This document shows positions 8,721 through 16,462 of a DNA stretch of 22,644 nucleotides, piece by piece. Numbering within the stretch: position 1 is the first letter of the stretch; each line of letters opens with the position of its first letter. The position numbers and the translations under genes are program-made. The notes below the pieces were generated by a model. It saw nothing but the letters and a program-made list of their open reading frames with translations, did no database searches and was not told the DNA's origin. The stretch is from Clostridia bacterium (GTDB lineage Bacteria > Bacillota > Clostridia > Oscillospirales > Acutalibacteraceae). The stretch is taken from assembly GCA_900769535.1 (NCBI GenBank), contig CAAGHB010000031.1:1-22644 (forward strand). The letters are read 5' to 3'.

Positions 8721-9666
8721 AAAAATACCGCTGATTGCGGTTGTCGGCCCTACCGCATCGGGAAAAACGGCGCTCGGCATTGAAATAGCCCGTCGGCTTA
8801 ACGGCGAGGTTGTTTCCTGCGACTCGATGCAGATTTACAAGGGGATGGACATCGCTTCGGCAAAGCCCACAACCGATGAAATGAAGGGCATACCCCACCA
8901 CATGATTGGCATAGCCGAAATGAGCGAGAGCTATTCGGTTGCGCGTTACGTTGACGAGGCGAAAAGGGTGATTTCCGACATTCACAGCCGAAATAAAATG
9001 CCGATTTTGGTCGGCGGTACGGGACTTTACTTTTCGTCACTCGTTGATAATCTCACCTTTGCCGAGGAGGAAGATACCTCCGAGCTTCGTGCCAAGCTCA
9101 CCGCAGAAGCGGCAGAAATCGGCAACGAAGCGATGCTGAAAAAGCTGCACGAAATCGACCCCGAATATGCCGAAACCTTACATCCGAACAATTTAAAGCG
9201 TATTATCCGCGCATTAGAGGTGTATTATTCGAGCGGAGTTACCATGACCGAGCAGCAACGCAGGTCGAGGGCGAATCCGTCGGAATACGACCTCACCGCC
9301 ATTGGCATTCGATTTGAAAACCGCGAACTTTTATACGAAAGAATAAATAAGCGGGTTGATATAATGCTTGAAAACGGACTGCTTGACGAGGCAAAAGAGT
9401 CGATGTCGGACGGATTGGCAACGTCGGCACAGGCGATAGGGCACAAGGAACTTATCCCGTTTTTAAAAGGGGAATGTACCCTCGACGAAGCGGTAGAAAG
9501 CTTAAAACGCGAAACGCGACGCTACGCAAAGCGCCAAATGACATGGTTTAATCGCGACGAAAGAATCAATTGGATAACCGCCGATGAAGCCGATTTAAAA
9601 AAATTATTAGAAAATTCAATTAAAGTACTGGAAATAAATGGTAAATGTGGTATAATAGCCGAGTAA
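8704..9666 (+). CDS. miaA: tRNA dimethylallyltransferase MiaA
   Basis: About 320 residues. The enzyme transfers a dimethylallyl group to N6 of A37 in tRNAs reading UNN codons, making the substrate of MiaB. Motifs in order: P-loop GPTASGKT, DSMQIYKGMDIASAKPT, PHHMIG, the VGGTGLY segment, and C-terminal RRYAKRQMTWFNRD. The start is chosen, not certain. The frame is open from 8665, where TTG has no ribosome binding site. TTG at 8692 is only one base from the AGGAG at 8686-8690. TTG at 8704 lies 13 bases from that AGGAG and gives an N terminus (MDAFNKKIPLIAVVGPTASGKT-like) of normal MiaA length. The gene overlaps mutL by 17 bases, which implies translational coupling. Its last codons carry a probable hfq promoter. 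Confidence 0.95.
   Translation: MDAFNKKIPLIAVVGPTASGKTALGIEIARRLNGEVVSCDSMQIYKGMDIASAKPTTDEMKGIPHHMIGIAEMSESYSVARYVDEAKRVISDIHSRNKMPILVGGTGLYFSSLVDNLTFAEEEDTSELRAKLTAEAAEIGNEAMLKKLHEIDPEYAETLHPNNLKRIIRALEVYYSSGVTMTEQQRRSRANPSEYDLTAIGIRFENRELLYERINKRVDIMLENGLLDEAKESMSDGLATSAQAIGHKELIPFLKGECTLDEAVESLKRETRRYAKRQMTWFNRDERINWITADEADLKKLLENSIKVLEINGKCGIIAE
9629..9656 (+). promoter_or_regulatory. Candidate internal promoter for hfq within the end of miaA
   Basis: TATAAT at 9651-9656 with an extended TGn element (TGGTATAAT), and TGGAAA (4 of 6 consensus bases) at 9629-9634 with a 16-base spacer. Transcription would start near 9663, at the miaA stop codon, giving an hfq leader of about 90 bases. In Escherichia coli hfq is likewise driven partly from promoters inside miaA. 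Confidence 0.6.
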
Positions 9667-9667
9667 A

Positions 9668-9744
9668 CATCCGAAAACAATAATCGGGTGGCGGCTTTTA
9701 TCCTTCTCGCACGGGAAAATGTCGTTTAAAAAGTGCGAAGAAGG
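9668..9744 (+). promoter_or_regulatory. Structured hfq 5' leader, second hairpin covering the Shine-Dalgarno
   Basis: Two hairpins fill the gap between miaA and hfq. Hairpin 1: CATCCGA (9668-9674) pairs with TCGGGTG (9684-9690), 7 bp with one wobble. Hairpin 2: CCTTCTCGCAC (9702-9712) pairs with GTGCGAAGAAGG (9733-9744), 11 bp with one bulged A and a 20-base A-rich loop. The 3' arm includes AAGG of the hfq Shine-Dalgarno AAGGAG (9741-9746), nine bases before the ATG, so the closed form should hinder ribosome binding. The pairing is read by eye; the regulatory role is inference. Confidence 0.55.
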
Positions 9745-9755
9745 AGAAAGAAAAA

Positions 9756-9998
9756 ATGGCAAATATCAATTTACAAAACGTATTTTTAAACAAGGCAAGA
9801 AAGGAAAAAACGGAGGTCACCGTTTTTCTTGTAAACGGATTTCAAATTAAGGGAAAGATTATTTCTTTTGACGGATTTACCGTTTTAATCGACAGCATGG
9901 GAAAGCAGAATTTGGTGTATAAGCATGCAATTTCTACTATGGTGCCGTCGGTTAACATAAAATTTGAAAGTGAAGCCGAAATCTCATTAGAGGAATAG
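9756..9998 (+). CDS. hfq: RNA chaperone Hfq
   Basis: An 80-residue Sm-like protein that forms a hexameric ring binding U-rich and A-rich RNA. The N terminus NLQNVFLN matches the conserved SLQDPFLN-type proximal site. The Sm1 part runs through VTVFLVNGFQIKGKI...FDGF; Sm2 has the diagnostic YKHAIST with the Lys-His pair. The C-terminal tail is short and acidic (ESEAEISLEE), as usual in Firmicutes, without the long E. coli tail. It follows miaA, the most conserved hfq neighbour across bacteria. AAGGAG at 9741-9746 supports the ATG. The upstream leader can fold over this site, so control at translation is plausible. Confidence 0.97.
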   Translation: MANINLQNVFLNKARKEKTEVTVFLVNGFQIKGKIISFDGFTVLIDSMGKQNLVYKHAISTMVPSVNIKFESEAEISLEE

Positions 9999-10030
9999 TA
10001 AATTTAACATAGGAGCTGACGAAAAAACAG

Positions 10031-11236
10031 ATGAAGATGAATTATACCAAGATATTGGCAACATCTGCCGGAATTCTAATGATAGTCTATCTTTTGTACC
10101 AGACGGTGTTTGCTTCGTTAAGCTCGATAAAAACCGAAACTGCAACTGCTTATGTTGCCGAGGAGATAATAAAGGCGGAGGGTTACATAATCCGTGATGA
10201 AACGGTTATAACCAGCGACGATGCGGCAAACGGCGTTTTAAGCTATGAAATAGCCGACGGAAGCCGCGTTTCAAAGGGCGGCACCGTAGCAGGAATATAT
10301 AACAGCGAAAGTGACGTTGAAATAAAAGCGCAGATAGCCGCATTGGACAAGCAGATAAAGAATCTTTCGGGCATTTGCAATATGGATATGAGCAACGTTA
10401 CCAATCTTGACCAGGTTGACGGGCAAATTGACGACAGCTTAATCGACCTTTTGGACAGCGTTGCCGACGGAAATTACAGTAAGCTTGCCACCGATTCCGA
10501 CGAATATTTGACCTTGCTCAATAAGCGCCTTGTCGCAATCGGCGCCGAAACCGATTTTTACGACCGACTTTCCCGACTTAATACTCAAAAGGCGGCGCTC
10601 GAAGCACAGCTCGGCGTGGCTAAAAACGTAGTTTCCGAAAAGGCGGGATATTTCGTTTCATCGGTTGACGGGTACGAAAACGTGCTTACGAGCGACAGTA
10701 TCCCAACCCTTACAAAAAGTCAGCTTGACGAAATAAAGCCGAATGAAGAAATCGATAAAACCGTTATTGGAAAGACGGTTGACAGCGTTGATTGGTATAT
10801 TGCAACCAGTCTTTCCTTCGAGGATTCGCTTAAATTTACGGTTGGCCAGTCGCTTATTATACGCATACCGCTTCAAACCTCTACCGAGCTTCCCGTAAAG
10901 GTCGAAAAGATAAACCGCGATGCCGCTACCGGCGAAACGGTGGTCGTTTTTCGTTGCAGATATATGAACGGCGAGCTTTCGCTCATCAGAACACAGCCGA
11001 TTTCAATAGTTCTCAGCAGCTTTGACGGACTTTATGTGCCTAACGATGCGCTTGAAATCGTTGACGGTAAAAAGGGCGTTTATATCAAAAACGGAAACAC
11101 CGTAAAGTTCATTCCGATTGAGGTTTTATATAACGGAAACGATTTTGTTGTATGCAAAAAGGGTGGCGAACTGCGACTCTATGACGAGCTTGTTGTAAAG
11201 GGGAAGGACTTGTATGACGGAAAGGTTATTGGCTGA
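10031..11236 (+). CDS. HlyD-like membrane-anchored adaptor protein, function unknown
   Basis: A 401-residue protein with a short positive N terminus, one transmembrane helix at about residues 9-30 and a large external domain. After the helix comes a biotinyl-lipoyl/barrel-sandwich-like half (IKAEGYIIRDETVIT...GVLSYEIADGSRVSKGGTVAGIY). Helical, probably coiled-coil stretches follow at about 95-115 and 175-200, then a second beta-rich half with VPNDALEIVDGKKGVYI, as in HlyD/membrane-fusion adaptors. No ABC or RND partner lies nearby. Instead it sits between hfq and yggS-sepF, a place where I recall similar HlyD-like proteins in other Clostridia. A role in the cell envelope or division is an inference from position. 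The start follows AGGAG at 10011-10015 at a rather long 15-base distance. The end overlaps yggS by 23 bases. Confidence 0.75.
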   Translation: MKMNYTKILATSAGILMIVYLLYQTVFASLSSIKTETATAYVAEEIIKAEGYIIRDETVITSDDAANGVLSYEIADGSRVSKGGTVAGIYNSESDVEIKAQIAALDKQIKNLSGICNMDMSNVTNLDQVDGQIDDSLIDLLDSVADGNYSKLATDSDEYLTLLNKRLVAIGAETDFYDRLSRLNTQKAALEAQLGVAKNVVSEKAGYFVSSVDGYENVLTSDSIPTLTKSQLDEIKPNEEIDKTVIGKTVDSVDWYIATSLSFEDSLKFTVGQSLIIRIPLQTSTELPVKVEKINRDAATGETVVVFRCRYMNGELSLIRTQPISIVLSSFDGLYVPNDALEIVDGKKGVYIKNGNTVKFIPIEVLYNGNDFVVCKKGGELRLYDELVVKGKDLYDGKVIG

Positions 11237-11951
11237 GGATATAAGAGAACGCTGTGTAATTTTTGACGAAAATTTCGCCGATATTACCGAGCGCATTGAA
11301 AGGGCAGCTGCTGTTTCAGGCAGAAAAGCTGACGATATATTGCTTCTTGCCGCAACAAAGACGATACCCGTTGAGGTAATAAACCATGCGATAAAAAACG
11401 GGATTAAGCTTATTGGCGAAAACAAGGTTCAGGAACTTTTATCGAAGATTGACGGTTACGATGCTTCCGCCGACCGCCATTTTATAGGTCATTTACAGAC
11501 GAATAAGGTGCGTCAGGTGGTCGGAAAGGTGAGCATGATTGAATCGGTCGATTCATATCGGCTTGCAGCCGAGATTTCACGCCGAAGCGAAGAGATGGGA
11601 ATAGTAACGGATATCCTCGTTGAAATAAATATCGGCGGAGAGGAATCAAAATCGGGAATAAATCCGGACGAAACCGAGTCGTTTTTGAAGGAAATTTCCG
11701 GTCTTAAAGGAATAAAAGTGCAAGGACTGATGACAATTCCGCCGATTTGCGAAAAAAACGAAGAAATTTTGCGATATTTTAAGCAAATGAACAATCTATT
11801 TGTTGACATTTCGAATCAAAATATAGATAATATAAATATGAAATATTTATCTATGGGAATGTCCGACGATTTCGAGCAGGCAATTATTTGCGGAGCAAAT
11901 ATTGTTCGAATCGGAACGCGGCTTTTCGGTCGCCGGAATTATTCGGTATAA
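11214..11951 (+). CDS. yggS: PLP-binding homeostasis protein YggS/YlmE (PLPBP family)
   Basis: A 245-residue single-domain TIM-barrel protein like the N-terminal domain of alanine racemase. It binds pyridoxal phosphate and is known in other bacteria to maintain vitamin B6 and amino-acid balance without clear enzymatic activity. The PLP lysine is K49 in LLAATKTIP. Other family signatures are IGENKVQE, HFIGHLQTNKVR, LMTIPP and, near the end, LSMGMSDDFEQAI and VRIGTRLFG, which hold the phosphate. The start overlaps the end of the upstream gene and is preceded by GGAAGG at 11202-11207. In Firmicutes and Actinobacteria this gene lies in the division cluster just before sepF, as here. Confidence 0.95.
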   Translation: MTERLLAEDIRERCVIFDENFADITERIERAAAVSGRKADDILLLAATKTIPVEVINHAIKNGIKLIGENKVQELLSKIDGYDASADRHFIGHLQTNKVRQVVGKVSMIESVDSYRLAAEISRRSEEMGIVTDILVEINIGGEESKSGINPDETESFLKEISGLKGIKVQGLMTIPPICEKNEEILRYFKQMNNLFVDISNQNIDNINMKYLSMGMSDDFEQAIICGANIVRIGTRLFGRRNYSV

Positions 11952-12005
11952 TTTGGCGTTGGATAATTGATTAAAAAAATATAAAAAAACGGGGAGTGTT
12001 TTATT

Positions 12006-12455
12006 ATGGGAATAAAGGACAAGCTTTCAGGATTTTTCAGAGCACAGGAGGATGAATACGATAGCTTTTCACCCGATGAATACGATTACTACGATGACGA
12101 GGAGGTAGAGGCACCTGCAACCACAGGATATCAAAAGCCGGCTGCCGACAGGTCAAAGGTTGTAAACATGAGAAACGCGGCTCAATTGCAGGTCGTACTC
12201 GTAAAGCCCGAACGCTTCGAGGATGCACCGTCGATTGCCGACCACCTCAACAGCAAGCACACAGTCGTACTTAATCTCGAAAAAACACCAAAGGATATTC
12301 AGCGCCGCCTTATAGACTTTTTAAGCGGTGTTGCTTATGCCAATAACGGACTCGTAAAGCGAGTTGCCGCAAACACCTTTATGATTACGCCGTATAATGT
12401 CGATGTAATGGGCGATATGCTTATCGACGAAATTGAAGGCGGAATGTACCGTTAA
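12006..12455 (+). CDS. sepF: Cell division protein SepF
   Basis: A 149-residue protein with the three-part SepF plan. Residues 1-12 (MGIKDKLSGFFR) form an amphipathic membrane-binding helix. An acidic, Tyr/Asp-rich linker covers about 15-55. The C-terminal alpha/beta SepF core runs from VVLVKPERFEDAPSIADHL through VVLNLEKTPKDIQRRLIDFLSGVAYA to ITPYNVDV. SepF tethers FtsZ to the membrane and is needed for septum formation in many Gram-positives. CGGGGAG at 11990-11996 precedes the ATG. The 54-base gap to yggS shows no terminator, so it belongs to the same transcript. The 124-base gap downstream holds a long inverted repeat. Confidence 0.96.
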   Translation: MGIKDKLSGFFRAQEDEYDSFSPDEYDYYDDEEVEAPATTGYQKPAADRSKVVNMRNAAQLQVVLVKPERFEDAPSIADHLNSKHTVVLNLEKTPKDIQRRLIDFLSGVAYANNGLVKRVAANTFMITPYNVDVMGDMLIDEIEGGMYR

Positions 12456-12472
12456 CCGAATAAAAATAACGA

Positions 12473-12520
12473 GTGATCGCATGCGCTGTTTTATAAAATG
12501 AAACAGGCGTATGCGACCAT
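12473..12520. repeat. Long imperfect inverted repeat between sepF and divIVA
   Basis: TCGCATGCGCTGTTT (12477-12491) can pair with AAACAGGCGTATGCGA (12501-12516): about 15 bp with one G-T pair and one bulged G, and a loop of about 9 bases. A few outer pairs may extend it to 12473-12520. The bases after it (ccatttgtgctttta) are not a proper T run, so it is a poor intrinsic terminator. It could be a processing site, an attenuator or an mRNA-stabilising hairpin in the divIVA leader. Confidence 0.7.
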
Positions 12521-12579
12521 TTGTGCTTTTATGATACCAAGTAAACAATGGCTGTTTTAATCAAAAAAGGGGGTTCATC

Positions 12580-13593
12580 ATGGTAACCGCAGACGAAATC
12601 AGAAATAAAGAATTTTCGCGTTCGGGAATGAGCGGATATAAAAAGATTGAGGTTGACGTCTTTCTCGACGAAATAGTTAATACCATAAATTATTTAACAA
12701 CAACGGCTGCCGCAAATGAAAAAAAGATAGCCGATTACGAGCTTAAACTCAATGAATACAAGGCAGACGAGCAGGCAATTCAGTCGGCGCTCGTTAATGC
12801 CGAGCGAGTGAGCGAACAGCTCGTTTCCGAGGCGAAGGTAAAGGCCGACGATACGGTTTTTGCCGCAAATGAAAAGGCGGACGAAATTATTACAAAAGCA
12901 AAGGCGGAGGCCGAGGCAACTTTAAGCGAAGCAAAGGAAAAGGCCGAAGCTATGATAGCCGAAGCACAGCGTTTGTCACAGGAGCTGTCCGATACAACCG
13001 AAAAACTGACAAGCGAAAGCATCGAAACTACCCGTAAAAAGACCGAGCAAATGGTTTCAGCCGCGGAAGAGAGCGTATCCAAGCAACAGCAGCTTTTTGA
13101 CGAACTGAAAATGCAGGTTGCGTTATTTAAACGCGATATTCTTGCTCAATTACAGGGCGAGTTAAAGCTCGTATCCGAAATCCCCGATGCAATCGAAATC
13201 GAGCCCGAAGCGGCGGCAAATGAGACAGAGGATACGGTTTGCGACGAGACGGAGAAAGACGTCTCGACCGATTGTAACGATATCGAGCGCATAATTAACG
13301 AGATGCGTTCGGCCGAGGAGGAGCAGGTTGAGCTTGATATCGAAGCCGAAGCCGAAGAAGCCCCTGCCGACGATTTTGATATTGCGGTTGAGACGGCGGA
13401 AGAGAGTGAAGCCGACAACAGCGCCGACAATACCGAGCGCAAGACATCTAATTTCACGGTAAATATCGATTTTGACGAGGACGAACCCGAAACGGACGAA
13501 CCCTCCGATGACGAAATCGTAGAAAATACAATCCCCGAAACAGAAAGAATCCAGTACAACTTTGACGGAGACGTTTCGGAAGTATCAGAATGA
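12580..13593 (+). CDS. divIVA: DivIVA-family cell division/polarity protein with long acidic tail
   Basis: A 337-residue protein, far longer than the ~164-residue Bacillus subtilis DivIVA. Residues 1-60 are the DivIVA N-terminal domain (TADEIRNKEFSRSGMSGYKKIEVDVFLDEI), which in homologues binds curved membrane. The Phe-Arg of the B. subtilis membrane loop (SFRGY) is replaced by GMSGY. Residues about 60-195 form a long Ala/Glu/Lys-rich coiled coil with repeats such as EAKEKAEAMIAEA. The last ~140 residues are strongly acidic, low-complexity and probably disordered, ending in QYNFDGDVSEVSE. The protein should mark poles or septum and recruit partners such as SepF/FtsZ or wall enzymes. Start support is the AAAAGGGGG-type site 5-10 bases upstream. 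The stop TGA overlaps an in-frame-shifted ATG, with ileS following at once. Confidence 0.93.
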   Translation: MVTADEIRNKEFSRSGMSGYKKIEVDVFLDEIVNTINYLTTTAAANEKKIADYELKLNEYKADEQAIQSALVNAERVSEQLVSEAKVKADDTVFAANEKADEIITKAKAEAEATLSEAKEKAEAMIAEAQRLSQELSDTTEKLTSESIETTRKKTEQMVSAAEESVSKQQQLFDELKMQVALFKRDILAQLQGELKLVSEIPDAIEIEPEAAANETEDTVCDETEKDVSTDCNDIERIINEMRSAEEEQVELDIEAEAEEAPADDFDIAVETAEESEADNSADNTERKTSNFTVNIDFDEDEPETDEPSDDEIVENTIPETERIQYNFDGDVSEVSE

Positions 13594-13619
13594 CAAACAG
13601 GAAAGGTAGTTTAAACAAA

Positions 13620-16406
13620 ATGGCACAGGATTATAACAAGACGCTTAATCTGCCGTCAACGGAATTTCCGATGAGAGCAGGACTTCCCGAGAGAGAGCCC
13701 CAGGCACTCGCTCAGTGGGACGATATGAAACTTTATGAAAAAATGCTAAAAAAGAATGAGGGAAATCCGAGTTACATTCTCCACGACGGCCCTCCGTATG
13801 CCAACGGAAAGATTCACCTCGGCACCGCCCTCAATAAGATACTCAAAGACTTTGTTATCAAGTACAAGAGCATGACAGGTTACTACACACCATACGTTCC
13901 CGGCTACGATACTCACGGACTTCCCACCGAGTTAAAGGCACGAAAGGCGGCAGGTGTCGGCAACGCAACTCAAATTTCGGCACTCGAACTGAGAAAAATG
14001 TGCCGCGAATTTGCACTCGGCTTTGTTGATGACCAGCGCGACCAGTTCAAGCGTCTCGGCGTACTTGGTGAATGGGATAACCCCTATCTTACACTCAAAC
14101 CCGAATTTGTCGCAAAGCAGATCGAAGTTTTCGGCGAAATGGCTAAAAAGGGTTATATTTACAAGGGATTAAAGCCGGTTTACTGGTGTCCCGAATGTCA
14201 GACGGCTCTTGCCGAAGCCGAAATTGAATATGCCGAGGACCCGTGTCATTCAATTTTTGTAAAATTCAAGGTAAAGGACGATTTCGGTAAGCTTTCAGCC
14301 CTCGGAGCCGACCTTGAAAAGACGTATTTTGTAATCTGGACCACAACTACATGGACCTTGCCCGGTAACGTGGCAATTTGTGTCGGCCCGAATTACGAAT
14401 ACAGCATAGTAAAGGCAAACGGCGAGTATTATGTTATGGCTACCGACCTTGCCGCTACCGCACTCAAAGCCGCAGGAATCGAAGAATTCGAAACCGTTGG
14501 CACGTTAAACGGCAGCGAGCTTGAACTTATGACAGCCCAGCATCCCTTCCTCGACAGAGAGTCGCTTCTCATCGTCGGCGACCACGTTACACTCGAAAGC
14601 GGTACAGGTTGCGTTCATACAGCACCCGGCTTCGGTGTTGACGACTTTGAGGTTTGCCGTAAGTATAAGCAGCTTCCCATCGTGGTTTCTGTTGATGCAA
14701 AGGGTATCTTGACCGAGGAAGCAGGTCAGTTTGCAGGACTTAATACCGACGAGGCGAATAAAAAGATTGCGCTTCATCTCGAAAGCACGGGTAATCTTCT
14801 TGCCCTTCAAAAGATAATTCACCAGTATCCGCATTGTTGGCGTTGCAAGTCGCCCATTCTTTTCAGAGCGACTGAGCAGTGCTTCTGCTCCATCAGCGAC
14901 TTTGCTGACAAGGCGATTGAAGCGATTGATACGGTTGAATGGGTTCCTGCTTGGGGCCGCGACCGTATCGCAGGAATGGTAAAGGATCGTTCCGACTGGT
15001 GCATCTCACGTCAGAGAACTTGGGGTGTTCCGATTCCGATTTTCTACTGTGAAGATTGCGGAGCCGAAATTATCAATGACGAAACCATCTCTAACCTTTC
15101 CGCTATTTTCCGTAAGGAAGGTGCTGACGCTTGGTACGCTCACGAAGCTGCCGACCTCCTCCCGAACGGATATAAGTGCGAAAAGTGCGGCGGAACCCAT
15201 TTCAAAAAAGAGAGCGACATTATGGACGTTTGGTTCGATTCGGGCTCAACCCATGCCGCAGTTCTCGATAACAGAGATTATTTGGGTAGCCCTGCTGACC
15301 TTTATCTCGAAGGTGCCGATCAGTACCGCGGCTGGTTCCAGTCGTCGTTGCTTACCTCTGTCGCAACAAAGGGAGTTTCCCCGTATAAGACCATTGTTAC
15401 TCACGGCTGGGTTGTTGACGGCGAGGGTAAAAAGATGTCAAAATCGCTTGGAAACACAATCGTTCCCGAGGACATCGTTAATCAGTACGGCGCCGATATT
15501 CTTCGTCTTTGGGTTGCATCTAGCGACTATCACGCCGACATCCGTATTTCAAAGGATATCTTAAAGCAGCTTTCCGAAGCATATAGAAAGATTCGTAATA
15601 CAGCACGTTTCATTCTCGGCTGTATCAGCGATTTTAACCCCGATACCGATTCGGTAGCTCTCGACGAGCTCGAACCGATTGATAAGTGGGCGCTTAACCG
15701 TCTTGACGAGCTTAATAAAAAGGTTAAGGACTCGTTTGAGAAGTTCGAGTATCATATCATTTTCCATTCGGTACACAATTTCTGCGTTGTCGATATGTCG
15801 AATTTCTACCTCGATGTATTGAAGGATAGACTGTATGTGGAAAAGACCGATAGCAAGACTCGTCGCGCAGCACAGACTACGATTTATAAGATACTCGACA
15901 CGCTTACACGTCTTATTGCTCCGATAATCACCTTTACTGCTAACGAAATCTGGGGATTCATGCCTCACGATGAAAAGAGCGTCAAGGAACACGTTGTCCT
16001 CAACGATTATCCCGAGCTCACAGGTATTTCGGTTGACGAAGCATTTATCGAAAAGTGGGAAAAGCTTCATGCGCTCCGCGACGACGTAAAGAAGGCAATC
16101 GAAAATGCCCGTAATCAAAAGATTATCGGCGCATCACTTGATGCTGAAATCGAGCTTTTCGCTACCGGCGATATGCTTGATTTCATTAAAGAATGCGAAG
16201 CTGAGCTTCCCGTTATCTTTATCGCATCATCGGTTAAGATTAGCGAGGGCGACGGAGGCGAATACAAGGGCGAAAACATCGGTGTCACAGTAACAAAGGC
16301 CTCGGGAGGCAAATGTGAGCGTTGTTGGAGCTATTCCGATTCTGTCGGCTCAAATGACGAGCATCCGACCCTTTGTGCCCGCTGTGCAAAGGTAGTTGCC
16401 GAATAA
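13620..16406 (+). CDS. ileS: Isoleucyl-tRNA synthetase
   Basis: A 928-residue class I synthetase charging tRNA-Ile. The HIGH-type signature is PPYANGKIHLG (about 58-68) and KMSKS is at 605-609. The editing CP1 domain lies between them (WTTTTWTLPGN, HTAPGFGVDD). Two Cys pairs in the middle (FYCEDCGAE, YKCEKCGGTH) and a C-terminal zinc finger beginning CERCW (C899, C902) and ending CARC are as in bacterial-type IleS. The frame extends upstream to an ATG at 13590, but homologues begin just before DYNKTLNLP, so ATG 13620 is chosen, with AGGAAAGG at 13599-13606 upstream. Only 26 bases separate it from divIVA, so no T-box leader can precede it; its expression must come from the division transcript or an unseen promoter. 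Confidence 0.98.
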   Translation: MAQDYNKTLNLPSTEFPMRAGLPEREPQALAQWDDMKLYEKMLKKNEGNPSYILHDGPPYANGKIHLGTALNKILKDFVIKYKSMTGYYTPYVPGYDTHGLPTELKARKAAGVGNATQISALELRKMCREFALGFVDDQRDQFKRLGVLGEWDNPYLTLKPEFVAKQIEVFGEMAKKGYIYKGLKPVYWCPECQTALAEAEIEYAEDPCHSIFVKFKVKDDFGKLSALGADLEKTYFVIWTTTTWTLPGNVAICVGPNYEYSIVKANGEYYVMATDLAATALKAAGIEEFETVGTLNGSELELMTAQHPFLDRESLLIVGDHVTLESGTGCVHTAPGFGVDDFEVCRKYKQLPIVVSVDAKGILTEEAGQFAGLNTDEANKKIALHLESTGNLLALQKIIHQYPHCWRCKSPILFRATEQCFCSISDFADKAIEAIDTVEWVPAWGRDRIAGMVKDRSDWCISRQRTWGVPIPIFYCEDCGAEIINDETISNLSAIFRKEGADAWYAHEAADLLPNGYKCEKCGGTHFKKESDIMDVWFDSGSTHAAVLDNRDYLGSPADLYLEGADQYRGWFQSSLLTSVATKGVSPYKTIVTHGWVVDGEGKKMSKSLGNTIVPEDIVNQYGADILRLWVASSDYHADIRISKDILKQLSEAYRKIRNTARFILGCISDFNPDTDSVALDELEPIDKWALNRLDELNKKVKDSFEKFEYHIIFHSVHNFCVVDMSNFYLDVLKDRLYVEKTDSKTRRAAQTTIYKILDTLTRLIAPIITFTANEIWGFMPHDEKSVKEHVVLNDYPELTGISVDEAFIEKWEKLHALRDDVKKAIENARNQKIIGASLDAEIELFATGDMLDFIKECEAELPVIFIASSVKISEGDGGEYKGENIGVTVTKASGGKCERCWSYSDSVGSNDEHPTLCARCAKVVAE

Positions 16407-16462
16407 TTTTTGTCAGCGCAATTCCTTATATTTTTAAAAGAATTAACACGGAGGGATACACC

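Noticed and set aside
9684..9700. GGGTGGCGGC in the hfq leader, which recalls the T-box core.
   Set aside because: The T-box core needs TGGNACC; this reads TGGCGGC, has no specifier stem, and the downstream gene is not an amino-acid gene.
11953..11985. TTGGCG/TTGGAT with TATAAA before sepF as a possible promoter.
   Set aside because: Spacings are 21 and 15 bases and the region is simply A/T-rich; read-through from yggS is the simpler explanation.
13590..13619. Upstream in-frame ATG for ileS overlapping the divIVA stop.
   Set aside because: It would add ten residues (TNRKGSLNK...) not seen in IleS families, and the ATG at 13620 places DYNKTLNLP at the normal N terminus.
15025..15564. A 179-codon alternative-frame open reading frame inside ileS.
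   Set aside because: Its composition is an out-of-frame shadow of ileS (rich in Ser, Arg, Pro, Thr), it has no ribosome binding site and no recognisable domain.
16373..16462. In-frame ATG inside the ileS end as an lspA start.
   Set aside because: It would add a 30-residue segment before the first membrane helix that is antiparallel to LspA norms and ignores the good GGAGGG-TTG start.
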